Shown here: positions 25,830 through 38,200 of the stretch, piece by piece
How positions within the stretch are numbered: the first letter of the stretch is position 1
How the letters are laid out: the number at the start of each line of letters is the position of its first letter
NCBI GenBank assembly: GCA_012295275.1
Contig: CM022675.1
Span: forward strand, 3,159,536 to 3,223,535
DNA from: Chrysomallon squamiferum
Taxonomy: Eukaryota; Mollusca; Gastropoda; Neomphalida; Peltospiridae
DNA length: 64,000 nt
Reading direction: 5' to 3'
The notes under the pieces: model-generated
Told to the model about the DNA's origin: nothing
What the model saw: the letters and a program-made list of their open reading frames with translations, nothing else
Databases searched by the model: none
Position numbers and translations under genes: made by a program

Positions 25830-26400
25830 TAATTTTGTGATACTGTTACAAAGAATTTAAAAAGATATTCGGTTGAGATATGATTAAATATCTTTAGTGC
25901 ACGATTTTGATTTTTTCCTATTGCAGCCAGTTCCTCTATATTTTGTGTATATTTATCAAATGATGTCAAATATTGTCCTGTTTGTGGTACAGTGTCTGTA
26001 AAATAAAATCTTCCTTTTACTTGTAGTGATGACAGTGAGTTTGTCTTCAGTCATTCAAAAATAAAAATACATTAAATGTTACTCTGTCAGGAAATAAAAT
26101 AATAAGTGATAATTCACTTTAATTAGAAACACTAGTGAGTTATTTAAAATTTTAATATTTTTAATATTTTTATTATTTTATTTGTTTTAACTGTAATTAT
26201 GAAATTAAAAATATCCTTAAGATTAGTTCCTCAGTTACGTTTTTCTTCACTCAGTACATAAATAGGCCAAGATCTGGAATACTTGAAAAAGGGTATTACA
26301 TAAAAAATAAAAAATAAAAAATACAACAACAACACAATCATTATTCTTATTGTAATCAATTCTTAATTAATAGAACAAGAACATTTAAAATATATTACTT
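24617..26400. other. Region upstream of SELENOO copy 1, duplicated at 55880-56800
   Basis: No gene called. The stretch to about 25530 matches 55880-56800 closely, including CTCTTGCACACCGCACTGCC, AAGTAATGCGAGGATCAGAC and AAAGAGTCCGCCCTGTTTAT; this may be the original SELENOO promoter and 5' UTR. After 25530 the match ends. A (CA)n(GA)n tract lies at 25748-25826. Confidence 0.6.
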
Positions 26401-26409
26401 TCATTAATA

Positions 26410-27060
26410 TTAAACTAGTCTAAGCTGGCAGGGGCGATAATGGCCAAAGAGAATTAACCCTAATTGACTGGCAGAAACCGGTCTTTTCCATTCGAGCTCT
26501 ATTTCAGGCACGATGGGAAATAATTCCCACCCACCCAGCACAAAAATATAAATGTAGTATACATAATACTGCACTCGATTTAAAAAATTAAAAAACATTA
26601 ACATTTAATTTTGCTATAATACAAATAGTTTAATGGGGTCAGGTAATTTCATTTGTAACACTGATGGCGGGACCCCCGGGGGACGTCTACAGAGCTAAGG
26701 TTCACCTGGTCCAGGTAGTAGCTTCCACCTACTGAACTGTAGGGGAACAGGTTATTTACCAAAAGATTCACTGGCGTCTACCACAAGAATCCGCTCCACC
26801 TTCGGGGCCGAAGGGGAGTGAGTGGTTCAGTCCATCTACACTTTTACCATGGGGGCAGGTAAGCTAATGTAGATAATATACTTGATCTTCATGGCCGAAG
26901 ACGAATTACGACCTCCTACAAATTTTACCGAGGGAGCTGGTTTAATTAGGGCAATTTAGATTGGGAACCTTGGCTCTTGTCCACTCTCTGATTAAAAGAC
27001 GAGGAGGGGATAAGCAGCCAACCATTTATATCATCAAACGTCCCACTCGTACATGGTTGT
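26410..27060. mobile_element. GC-rich unidentified block(s), probably interspersed repeats
   Basis: Two stretches, 26420-26545 and 26635-27055, are far richer in G and C than anything around them (GACCCCCGGGGGACGTC, CTTCGGGGCCGAAGGGGAG). No open frame, tRNA promoter boxes or terminal repeats are convincing. The abrupt composition shift suggests inserted elements. I do not recognise the family. Confidence 0.4.
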
Positions 27061-27319
27061 GTAAATAAATATATATATGTGTTATCGTTTATGCTGTTGT
27101 TTTATCTGTTTTTTCTAATAATAAAAATATTCGCTAACGTGTTTATTTCCAAAGACAAGATAGTGCCTACCATACTTTACAATCTAAGACTAGTGTCTTT
27201 TCATATCCATTTTTTATTTTCGTTTAAAATGTATTTGAATATATGAACAAGTGAAATAAATATACTGTGTATATTTCAAACATTGTTTCTTTCTTTTTCC
27301 TTTTTAGTTCTTTGCACAG

Positions 27320-27326
<7 letters not shown>

Positions 27327-27355
<29 letters not shown>
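27327..27355. repeat. (CA)n microsatellite in the 3' flank of gene C
   Basis: CA run within the flank that is homologous to 12830-12860 beyond gene B, where the run is shorter. Confidence 0.85.
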
Positions 27356-27357
<2 letters not shown>

Positions 27358-28693
27358 TTTATTTATTATTATTATTTTTCTTAAAAAGTATACAAGTGAA
27401 TAAATATTCTAAATTCCTTTTACATTATTTGAAATAATTACACAAATACATGGTAGTCCTTTAGGCAATAAATGTTAAATTAATTTGATTAATTAGTATA
27501 TTGCTGACAACGTAGTAGAGAGTAAAAGTTTTATTTTAACTAGCAGATCGAGTATTTCACTCGGTGAAAGATTATTTGTTTAAATCATCAGCGTTCGAGA
27601 GAATTACACAGTAAACATGTTCTGTTTCACGTGGCACGTTCATGTACTCATTTTGAGAACTTTGAGTCGTGTTGAGTCGCTCATAATTTGAGTCACTGAT
27701 TGCACTGTTCTCAGTTTCTGTTACTGTTGTCGTAGTCACCGAGTTGTCGCCGTTGTTGAGAGCGATGTCTGCTGACTTTTGTTGAAAACAAAAAACCTTT
27801 TTTCTGCAATAAGAAATAAACTGTCTGTGATATTTTAAACAAATATAAATTTTTAATATTCATGTTAAACTTGAATTAACATGAAATAAGCAAAATAAAA
27901 CAACAATAAAAAAAAAATAATAATAATAATAAATAAATTATGAATACAAAAAATTACAGACGTAAACAAAATTTTACTTGTTTTATAAATACTAATTGTG
28001 TTTTCAGATCCACAGTTTTCATTGGAGTTTCTTAGACAACCAGTTTTATTTTCTCTTTGAAAACTTCTACGTAAAATCTGATTCCGGTTTATCCATGCAA
28101 AACAATAACATTTCTCTATTATTAAAATAATAAATATAACACTTGCTAAAATACATATACTTTGTTACAACATTCACATCAACTGAATGTTTCCCGTTCC
28201 AAACAGTAACAGTTACAGACAATGATATAACTGTGTTCATATAAAAACAAATTCCCTTACTGCAAAACTGTAAGAACAATTCTTTTAGTCACTATAACGA
28301 GTTATCTTTTTTAGCAGTAACAAATATCTTAAAAACTGTATGAATGTTTATGTACGTACGGATATAAGCATGTATATATGTATGAGTGTGTGTATATATG
28401 TATGTGTATATACTACGTACGTATATATTTGTCTTTCGTATGTAAATATTTATTTAATCCATGCTACTAACCTGTAATCCCACATACATTACAACTCTGA
28501 TGTTTTTTAGTTGACATTCGTATAACATCGGCTTACCTGATTATTTGATTTCATGAAACTGAATCATTTTAATTCGTTCACTTCGCCAATGTAACCAGAC
28601 AGTGGTGTGTTATCTGCTGTAAACCAAACTTGATTTGTTTAATATAATCAATCTTACAATGTAAACAATACTTTTATAAAGAAAATATCATCT

Positions 28694-28699
<6 letters not shown>

Positions 28700-28727
<28 letters not shown>
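28700..28727. repeat. (CA)n microsatellite in gene C
   Basis: Perfect CA run followed by degenerate CACACGGA/CACATAGGGA repeats to about 28935. A long ATG/AAT-type trinucleotide region covers 29030-29230. These fill the intron between exons 2 and 3 of pseudogene C. Confidence 0.85.
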
Positions 28728-28729
<2 letters not shown>

Positions 28730-29538
28730 GACACGCATAGGGACACGCATAGGGACATATGCACACGGATACACACAGACTCAAACACAGACATGCACAC
28801 GGACACACACACATAAACACAGAGACACGTGTAGGGACAAAAGCAAACCGATAGACACAGATGCGAATACACACATATGCACTCTGATACACAAAGTCAC
28901 ACAGATATGCACTAGGATACATGGACACACACATATACATTATATAATTAGATGCATTTTATTTCTGATGCCTACTTTGTTAGTTGGACTTTCAATAACC
29001 ATATTAATAACAAACAAAACAACAGCAACTACTATAATTATGATGATGATGATGATAATAAAAACAAAAACAACAACAATGACAACAACAATAATAATAA
29101 TAATATAATAAAATATAATAATAATGATAATGATAATGCCAATAAATATAATAATGATGATGACAATAATGATGATGATGATCATAATGATGATGATGAT
29201 AATGATGATGATAATAATAATAATAAAAACAAAGTAAAATTAATTTAAAAAGAAAAAACAACAAACCCTCCCAAAAAAAAAAAAAAAAAAAAGAAAGAAA
29301 CAAACACACACACACACATACACATGTGAATTAGATATTTTTGTTGTGACGTATTTTACACCGCGTAACTAGATGCTATCCATATATTTATAGGAGGGAG
29401 TATTCCTTTATGTTTTGTGATCATAACTGCTCAGTAAAGTTAACTAATATATGTTTACTTCACCTGTCCACGTCCATGAACTGTACTGAACTTTAGCTCC
29501 AATCCAGTAAGATCCTGTTATGATGTCACTCAGGGATG

Positions 29539-30711
29539 CAGTGATTCCCAACCTTTTCATCAATGCAGAGCCCTATAACATTTTTTAATATCCTGCGGTG
29601 CCCCCCCCCCTCATTTATTTTATTTTACCAGCTAAAACAAAAGAAGACAAAACTAAAGCAACAGAAGTCCAAAAACATATATTAACATAATAACATAACT
29701 TCTTACCATTAGTCAGTTAGTGTGAGACTTGGGCTTATTGTCCCTTGCACAGTTCTTCAATTCCAGGTCGTATTTTTGACAAACATACTCGAAGCTCTTC
29801 CTCGACCGACAGCAGACGATTTCTTGATTTGCTTTTAAGGTTTGTGAGACAGGAAAAGGCTTGTTCACAGAGGTACGAAGTTGAGAATTGTAATAAAATA
29901 CTCAGTACTTTTGCTGCAAACAAAGGAAATTCTGCTTTTATTGAAAGCCAGAACATATCAAGTGACACTTCATTAAATTTGAGTTTCAAGCTTCTGTCAG
30001 ACTGTAATTCTGTTAGTTCTTCTTCTTCTTCTTGCAGACGGAACATATTAAGTGAATTCGATGATAATTCATTAAAAGGATTTCTAATCCAGTCATACAG
30101 TTCTACTGACAAAGAAGCAAAGTAGTTGTCACGCCTATTTGACAATATTTCCAAATGCGCGCCAATTACTGCTACGACCTCCATATCAGCTGTGGCACCC
30201 CGAAGGTCATATAGCAGGGGAAACATTTCAACATTTCCCCTTGAAATGTATTTTTTCCAAACTTTGAGTTTGTTCTGGAATGCAATAATTTTGTCTCTTG
30301 AAGTAAGGATGTTTTCATGTGGGCCCTGCATGCTGGTGTTCAGCGAATTCAAATGCCGAAAAATATCTGCTAAGTAGGCTAATTTCTGTACCCACTTTGC
30401 ATCTTCAAGGCAATCAGTGAAATGTACTTTTTTATTATTTTTGAAGAAGGTCAGGAGTTCCTCTCGCATTTCATATACCCTTGTTAGGATCTTTCCTCTC
30501 GATAACCATCTTACCTCAGAATGTAGAAGGAGAGTCACGTGGTCCTTGTGCATATTTTCACACAGCTTTGCAAAAATGCGGGTCTTAAGAGGGCGCTGCT
30601 TTACAAAATTAATCATGTTAACAGTTACATCTAGAACTTCTTTTAAATCTTCCCCAATAGTTTGCGAACACACAACTTCCCGGTGGATGAAATAGTGAGT
30701 TGTTATCACTG
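29539..30711 (-). mobile_element. hAT transposon (internally shortened) inserted in exon 2 of gene C
   Basis: The left end is CAGTGATTCCCAACC, and the right end GTTATCACTG is its approximate inverted repeat. It is flanked by 8-bp target duplications CAGGGATG (29531-29538) and CAGTGATG (30712-30719), one mismatch, which rejoin to the normal exon text TCACT-CAGTGATG-TAATATC. Eight-base duplications and these ends are typical of hAT elements. The element is about 1.17 kb; it lacks the N-terminal zinc-finger half of a full transposase, so it is probably an internal-deletion derivative. Confidence 0.85.
29735..30711 (-). CDS. hAT transposase C-terminal part (ZBED5/SCAND3/GTF2IRD2-like)
   Basis: About 325 codons open to a stop at 29735. 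Recognisable segments: HSEVRWLSRGKILTRVYEMR (the EVRWLSRG block of hAT-derived proteins), LLYDLRG, and a C-terminal dimerisation region YLCEQAFSCLTNLKSKSRNR followed by CLSKIRPGIEEL. The frame runs on upstream into exon 2 of gene C in a non-CTLD frame (to 30784), which is fortuitous. No BED finger or first catalytic acidic region is present. An undamaged frame suggests recent arrival. Confidence 0.8.
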
Positions 30712-30812
30712 CAGTGATGTAATATCTGACGTACTGTACAGTTGTTCTCCATGTTGATGACATGTATAAAATGCTGTATCCCATGTGACGTCATTTAATA
30801 CACGCAGAGTAG

Positions 30813-32293
30813 CTGTAATAAAACACAATATATTTACTTACAAAACAAACTTTAAAATCAATTGTACAATGAAGTAAAAGCATTGATCTATTTTTGTCAA
30901 CACCCGTTTTCACGAAGATTAATTTTGTAAAACGATATAACAACTTCAAAAACTCTAGTAATACACGAAAATATTTATACGCAGATGATTAATAATGAAA
31001 TATTTTAATTACCGAGGTAACTAGTGCACGTTTGAAATCTTACGTTAGACTGTACATTAAAAAAACTTTTGTGTTTAATAAACCAGGAGGTGAACATAGC
31101 GTGTTTGTTGTCCTAGAAAGAAAATAACTCAGACGTCAACTTGAAATAAACTTGCTAAACCTGTTTTCTCTGAGTTCCTTTTATTTATTTATTTTTTTTA
31201 TAAATCATCTCTGTTTATTTGTCGCTCAGTTTAAATTATGAAATTTATATAAGCTTGCATTATTCCGGTTACTACTCGTGTTAAGAAAACAGAAAAAGAA
31301 AAAGAAAGAAAAAGAGATGATCTGAAGAAATGATAAAAAAAATGAAAAGAAAAAGGAACAGAAAAATAGACAGCAGTGGCGGAATAACTGTTGTATAATA
31401 TATGCCTGTGTGTTTCTGAAAATATATGCATGTGTGTGAATCACTATGTATGCGTGTGCAAATCACTATGTGTGTGAGGGTGAGTATGTGTGTGTTTATG
31501 TAAACATGTGTATTCATACCTATACGTGTGTATACGAAAATAGATATGTGTATCTACGTTACAAAGATTTGTATATATAAAAATAGATACACAGAGAAAC
31601 ACATATTCGCATATAAGCATATGTCTATACATACTGAAAGAGGCGTCTAAATTTGTGAATGTGTTTTTGTACGTGCGGTACGTATGTGTAGGGGCGTATT
31701 TGTATATGAATTTATGTATATATGCTGAAGAAGAAAAAAAAAAGACATTTTCGATCTGTACATATAGTATTTGTTGTGTTTAAGAATTCATTGTGTAATG
31801 AAGTTATGTAGGTAGTATTAGCCTTGAGCTGTGTTATCATTTGTTGAGTTACATGGACGCTTTACAAGGACACGTCCTTACGTCGGATGCGTTTTAACTG
31901 GACACACACCCAATAACCCTAACATCAACGAACTTCGTCAAGCGCTCATTCAGGACTGGAACAATATTCCACACTCAGAAATCAACACTCTAGTCAGTTC
32001 TATGCGCCTACAATACACTGCAGTGGTCAGTTCAAGAGGTTGTAACACCCGTTATTAAAGGTGTTTTTATTTTAATCCCTGCCACACATGGTCAAAATTT
32101 CTACCAGTTTTTCTTAGTCTATGGCCATGATTTTCAATGCATAATGGAACATTGTTTAAACACATATATAACAATTATTGCCCCGGTTTGTTTTCTTCGA
32201 GTTATGTTCAAGCAAAGTTAGCGGAAGTTTCTTATTTTGTTCAGTATATGTCTACGTAATGTATGTATATTCATGTATGTGTGTATATATGTG

Positions 32294-32330
<37 letters not shown>

Positions 32331-32680
32331 TTTTTCTATGTGTGTGTACTTATTAATTTCCAGGCAGAAAACGTTGTACAATAATTATATTAAACAAAAA
32401 GTTTATGTTAAATATTTAAATAATTTCAACCAGCCATGCCATAATTCTCATTGTCAAAATCATTAATTTTTTTCATCACAACGTCATCGTCGTCATCGTA
32501 ACATAAAATAAAAAGATTATCGTAATTATAATCATCGTCGTCATCTTCATAATAATAACTGAATTATCGTAATTACAGTTATCATCACTGCCATCTTCAT
32601 CATAAAAACGAACACAAAGCAAACAGATAGATAATCTATATTTAGCTGTTTATTTGAAGTTGATATTTAAGTTATTATCT
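30813..32680. other. Intergenic region between divergent genes C and D
   Basis: 30865-31160 is homologous to the 5' flanks of the other receptor genes, though exon 1 of C is gone. 31160-31830 is simple-sequence and low-complexity DNA with tetranucleotide and (TG)n tracts. A Tc1 transposase remnant follows at 31848-32058; 32290-32330 is a (TA)n(TG)n tract. Nothing else is recognised. Confidence 0.55.
31848..32058 (+). mobile_element. Tc1/mariner transposase C-terminal fragment
   Basis: An open frame of about 70 codons ends at TAA 32056-32058. It contains INELRQALIQDWNNIPHSEI, NTLVSSMRLQYTAVV and RGCNTRY, the conserved end of Tc1-family transposases (WNNIP, L..SM.., RG..TRY). The DDE catalytic region is absent and no terminal repeats are apparent, so it is a dead fragment. 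Confidence 0.8.
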
Positions 32681-32936
32681 GTCTAGGACATAACACACAC
32701 TCTGTTTGACTCACATGATGATTTGTTAATGTAAAAAGTCTAGCGTAATTTTTCAAACGAATACCAGCAACCTCGGTGTTAAAATATTTTATTATTAATC
32801 ATCTACGTATAACTATTTTTGTGTATTACTAGAGTTTTTGAAGTGCTATTATCGTTTTCCAATTGTTTTCCCCTGGATAACCTGTGTTGTTAAAGATAGA
32901 TAATGTTTTACTTCCTTGTACAGGTAACAGGGTGTC
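32681..32936 (+). promoter_or_regulatory. 5' flank and presumed promoter of gene D
   Basis: Contains the family's conserved blocks: GTCTAGGACATAACACAC, TATTTTATTATTAATCAT, GAGTTTTTGAAGTGCTATTA, and GTTTTACTTCCTTGTACAGG just before the ATG. ACTTCCTTGT is the reverse complement of an AAGGAAGT ETS-type site; B and E keep it, while A, C and F differ by one base. Assignment of factors is speculative. Confidence 0.45.
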
Positions 32937-33194
32937 ATGGCTGACCTATGGATTGAAGTTCGACTGCTCATAACAGTTTTTAGCGGGATTTTATGTCAGC
33001 TGTTTTCTGCGTCAGGTAAAATATTTTAATTACATGTAAAAGAAATTTGTTTTTATTTTCCTATTTTTAGTTAGAATTCAGTGAAGGAAAATAATCTTTT
33101 GAAAAGTTGTGAGACTTCCCGGTTATTTTTAATAATTTACGAATGTCTTGCAAGTATATTATTATTAATTTTAAATTTAATTTACAGCACTTGT

Positions 33195-33297
<103 letters not shown>

Positions 33298-34047
33298 AAT
33301 TTTAAATTAAATATATACTGTTTTATTACAGCTACTCTGCGTGTATTAAATGACGTCACATGGGATACAGCGTTTTATACATGTCATCAACATGGAGAAC
33401 AACTGTACAGTACGTCAGATATTACATCACTGAGTGATGTCACAGCTGGATCTTACTGGATTGGAGCTAAAGTTCAGTACAGTTCATGGATGTGGACAGG
33501 TGAAATAAATTATTAATTTGTTTTACTGTGAAGTTACGATCATCAAACTTTAAGAAATAAGCAGACCAAAAGCTGTGACTACTGTGAATATTCAGTTATA
33601 TTAAATTTGTATTTCTGTGTAATGTTGAACAAGTTCATTTGTAAATTGTACATAATCGATATATTTGTTAATGTTGGTTACTACTGTGAATTTATTTTGG
33701 TTATATGCTATATAAGGAAAATAAAAAATTGTTTTGTTAGACATGTACATGTTTATTTTATTTCTTTCATGTTAATAGCCGTATAGATAGCATCTAGTCA
33801 CGTGACGTAAAATCCATAATAACAGGAACGTCTAATTAAGACATTAATATTGTATTTACGACAACTTATTTTATTTGCACAAATATTATTATTTATATGC
33901 ATTTGTTTTTCTTTTTTGTCCTTTTTTTTTTTTGCAATGATAATATTATATAAGTCTAGATTATTTATAATTATTATTATTGTTCTTGTTGTTTTGTTTG
34001 TTGAATATCAGTATAGTTTATGACATACGTGTAGTTCTAATAATCCG

Positions 34048-35206
34048 GGAGCTGATTTATAAAAGAGGCCTAGAAATCGATTTCGTAGTACCCCAAGTAG
34101 TCAGAAAGTTTCATGGTAGATTTAGTTTCGACATCATTCCAAGACTGTTGTAATACCAGTAATACTCTCAAACTGGTATCACTAATTTGCTAGAGTTGTT
34201 TGAAGGGAGGGGTTACAAAATGTTTTTTTTTTTTTTGCTATAGACACATAACAGTTACTAATCAGAGGAGCAAAATACCACGGATAACGAAATTCTTCCA
34301 TTAGTGTATAATTTTGTTCAGGAGACTCACAGAAACAACATTAGCGATGTTATCTGTAAAAGAAACATTAAAAATGATTACCTATGGCAACTATTTTTTC
34401 TTTATCTAAGAGTCACAAATGTTTTACTTCGAGTTCATAATGGCGGCCATTTTAATTCTGTTTCTGACATTTATGCACATTAGAATGGTTTATGATGCAC
34501 AGAAATGTATTTATTAGACTCTACAAACAGCAAAACATAGGATTAGACACTGAAATGAGATCCAGTGATTTACATCATAAAGACCGTCACTATTGGAATC
34601 CAAAAACGGCATTTGTAAAATCGTCTTTCGTGATGATCATTTCTGCAAATGTCTTTTTTTTTTCAGTCCTGGGAAACTCATGCAAGACTACATAGGATAT
34701 GTACTATCTTATTTCAAGAACTAATTATTTGTTTGTGTGAAATGAAAAACTCATGTATTTAAACCACCCTCCATTTAAATTTCTGTAGTTACTGAGTGAT
34801 AGCAGAGATCGGAGGTGTTACCAGTTCTAAACTATTTCTAACAAAATGTACAATCAGCAACTTCTGAATACTGATCTCTTTGTGAGTAAATTTACTTGAA
34901 GGGGTAAAATTGCGTTTTTACAGATAACATCGCTAATATTGTTCCTGAGAGAGTCCTGAACAAAATTATATTACTCACGAAAGAATTTGATTATTTATGT
35001 CTCTTGTTCCACTGACTAATAATTGCTATGTGTATGTTGTAAAATACGTTTTTGTATTCTCCTCTCTTCAAACAGCCCTAGGAAATTAAAGAAACCACAG
35101 TTTGAGACGGATAATGCCCAATCTAAATCAACCATCAAAACTTCTGAATACTTTGGGAGCTATCACAACATTTGTTTTGTAAATCTCTAGCAAAATAAGA
35201 AACTCC
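34048..35206. mobile_element. Fold-back (long inverted repeat) element in intron 2 of gene D
   Basis: The arms 34048-34362 and about 34915-35206 are diverged inverted copies of each other. Shared text includes TAGCGATGTTATCTGTAAAA, TATAATTTTGTTCAGGA, and GTTTGAAG.GAGG, each found as the reverse complement in the other arm. The 550-base centre has no convincing coding content. The structure fits a non-autonomous DNA transposon with long terminal inverted repeats; no target duplication was established. Gene A lacks it in the same intron. Confidence 0.7.
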
Positions 35207-38200
35207 ATCAGAAATGAAATGATCTGTGTATGTTTGTGTATTCATCTGTATCTGTGTGTACATATATGTCTTTCAGACTAAATGTTATATTAAAAACGTA
35301 TTCTATATATTTAAATCAATTGTATTAAACAAATCTAGTTATGTTTACAGTGGACAATACACCTCTGTTTAATTATACTGGAGAAGTGAATGAATCACAG
35401 TCTGTACAGTTTTATCAAATCAAATATGACAACCAGGCAAGCCGATGTTACTACGAATGCCAACAACACAAAACTACTGCAAGTGTAATGTATGTGGGAT
35501 TGCAGGTTAGAACATAGATTTATTTTATGATTTATTTATTAAGCTTACATAAAATGCACACACACCCACTTATAAAGCCTAGGAATGCTTATTAAACATC
35601 TGAAAAAAAAGTATATCTGGTTGTAGTCACTAAAGCAATGATTCTTACAGTTTAACAGCAAGTATCTTTTACATGAACACAGTCATATTATTGTCTGTGA
35701 TTAATATGTTATCCTGTTTGGAAAGGGAAACAGAATGAGTTGATGTGAACGTGGTAAAAAATGTATTTTTAACACGTGTTACGTTTATTTTTTTTTAAAT
35801 GTTTGTATTACAGAGAGAGAAATGTTACTGTTTTAATTCGAGAAGCTGGAATCAGATTTCACATGGATCTGTTCAAAGACAAAATAAAACTGGTTGTCAT
35901 GGAAACCCCGATGAAAACTGTGGGACTGAAAACACAATGAGTATTTACAAGACAGGTAAGATCTTGTTTACGACTGTAGTCTTTTTTGCACTCATCTGTT
36001 TCTCTAATATATGGTATTTATTTATTTATTTATTTATTTATTTATTTGGGTTTGCTCAGTGACACGAGAAAATCTGACGACGATCCAGTTGCCATAGTAT
36101 TTCTGACTTCCAGATTTTTAAATATGTTTTGATGTGCATTTAATTAAAATGTTTTAAACTAAATTTGTTATATATTATTATTGAATTTCATTTCATTTAT
36201 TTATTATCTTTATTACATATTTTTGTTGTTTGTTTACTTATTTTATTTTATTTCTGTTTATTTACAGATTTGACAATCAATTATGTTACGTGGTTACTTG
36301 ATGTTGATGGTGTTTGTGGCTACATTGAAGAACAAAGTGTAAATACTTTTGTGAAAACAGACAAAAACTGTAACACACAGAGAGGATTTGTCTGTGACTG
36401 TGAGTGAATATTTCTGTTACAACATTGTTATTTTTGTAAGTTGTAAAGTTCACAATTGTAAAAATAGTTGTTCTGTTGTTGCTGCTGTTGTGGTTTTTGG
36501 GATTTTCTTTACTTTGTTGTTGCAATTTTTTTTTCTAGCCGTTTCTCGGAATGTGTGTGGTGAATGTCTTTAATCATCAATAAAATGTTTTATTACCAAC
36601 ACAAATTTATATACGAAGACAATCACTTCATGTCTATATTGTTGATTTTTATTTCACCAAACTACCTTGATATTATTTGTTTTCTACAGGTACTGGAAAT
36701 TACAACAATACTTCGTGTTATCATCATGACAAGACTCACAGCTGGTTTTCATCTAACTCAATTTGTTCATTAACAAAACTGAATAAAAACAATGCTGAAT
36801 TAATTAGAGAAAAAATATGGGGTGGAGTACAGTACTGGATCGGACTAAAACGTGACAGACAAATAGTTTGGTTTGACAGTTTTTACAGTGAGTAATTAAA
36901 AAACAGTTAACTTTTAATTTTAAAATTTTTTTCAATTTTTATTTATGTTCTCCATTCTAATTTACATTGATTTCGTCCATTCTGATTTGATTTACGTATT
37001 TATTTATTTATTTTGTAATTATCTGTTATTATTATTATTATTATTGTTATTATTATTATAACTTCAGTTATTTTTATTTGTTTATTCTTAGCAACTCAAC
37101 CAATATTCTTTTCATCTGCCTAATTAAATCAAAACATAATTTGTATTTCAGAACATATGACACTGAATATAAACATTACACAAAATGGCTGCCTGTTGTT
37201 AGAAAAATACTCAAACGCCAAAACTTCATTTTCAATTAGGAGCTGTAGTGACGTCCACTCCGCCATTTGCATTAATAGTAAGTATTATTTATTTATTTAT
37301 TTGTTTATTTATTTATTTATACACAGATATTTTAGAAGCATTCTATTAACTAGTGAAATAAAATTTTCAGAGAACTGCTAACCATCCAGTATATGAAATC
37401 TGAACTTGTTACCCTATTTTGTTTATCTGATAACACCGATTATTTTTTATCATCACTTACAGGATATTAATATTTTAAAATGTGTTTTTAGTATTTATAA
37501 TTTTTCATATATTACAGATTCGAATTTTCGAACATCTAATCAACCAAGTCCAGGTATTAATACTACTATATTTTTAATGTTTGGATAATTCTATATTAAG
37601 AAATTTATAAAAAAAATGTATCAATGGACAGACAGACAAATACATAGACAGATAGATGGATACATACATAAATACATAAATACATACATGAATACATACA
37701 TATAGTTACAGATTATAGATATATAGATATACAGGTTTGTTTGCTGTTGTTTTCTTCTGATGACTTCTAAAGTAATAACATTATGTAATATTAAAATATT
37801 CTGATGATAAAATGGCATATTCGAGTGATGATCTATAATTAAGATCTGTTCAGAAAACGTGCGTCAAATTTCTTAAAACATACGACTTTATCTCATTCAA
37901 ATTTGTTAGTTGCAAGTACCAAAACACCAGCTTCTAAAGACGAGAAAACTGTTTTCGAGTCGTCTGCATCGGTAAAGTCTGGAAGGGAGACAACTCCGTT
38001 CGCTTCCATAACAAGTAAAATAATTATTATCCTTCATAAATACTTAAATAAAAAATTTCTTTAAATTTAATAAACATTTAACGATTAAATAATTGTTAGT
38101 GTAATTTCACAAACACAAAAAAATAAATAAAAAAAAAAAAAAAAAAAAAAACAAAAATAAATAAAATACCGTAACATTTTAAAATAACATGTATACATTG

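Larger units (their letters stand above)
27572..30812 (-). pseudogene. Receptor gene C: degraded B-type copy
   Basis: Remaining parts in transcript order: exon 2 in two pieces (30812-30712 and 29538-29465) split by a hAT element; exon 3 with indels (about 28616-28472); exon 4 with open frame but a weakened acceptor (about 28116-27978); and a tail exon (27770-27572) whose frame is open. The signal exon is gone: the intron before exon 2 (to 30845) runs straight into sequence that lies upstream of exon 1 in genes B and E (from about 30865). Exons 5-7, stalk and TM are missing. The tail keeps SNYERL and EYMNV but YCVM has become YCVI, and the stop is lost with a few residues added before the next TAA at 27574-27572. 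The 3' flank matches that of gene B. Confidence 0.8.

Noticed and set aside
28654-29315. Open frames of Asn/Asp, His/Tyr or Cys/Val repeats
   Set aside because: They arise from CA and ATG/AAT repeats in the intron of pseudogene C.
29745-30695. Plus-strand open frames over the hAT element
   Set aside because: Antisense shadows of the transposase frame.
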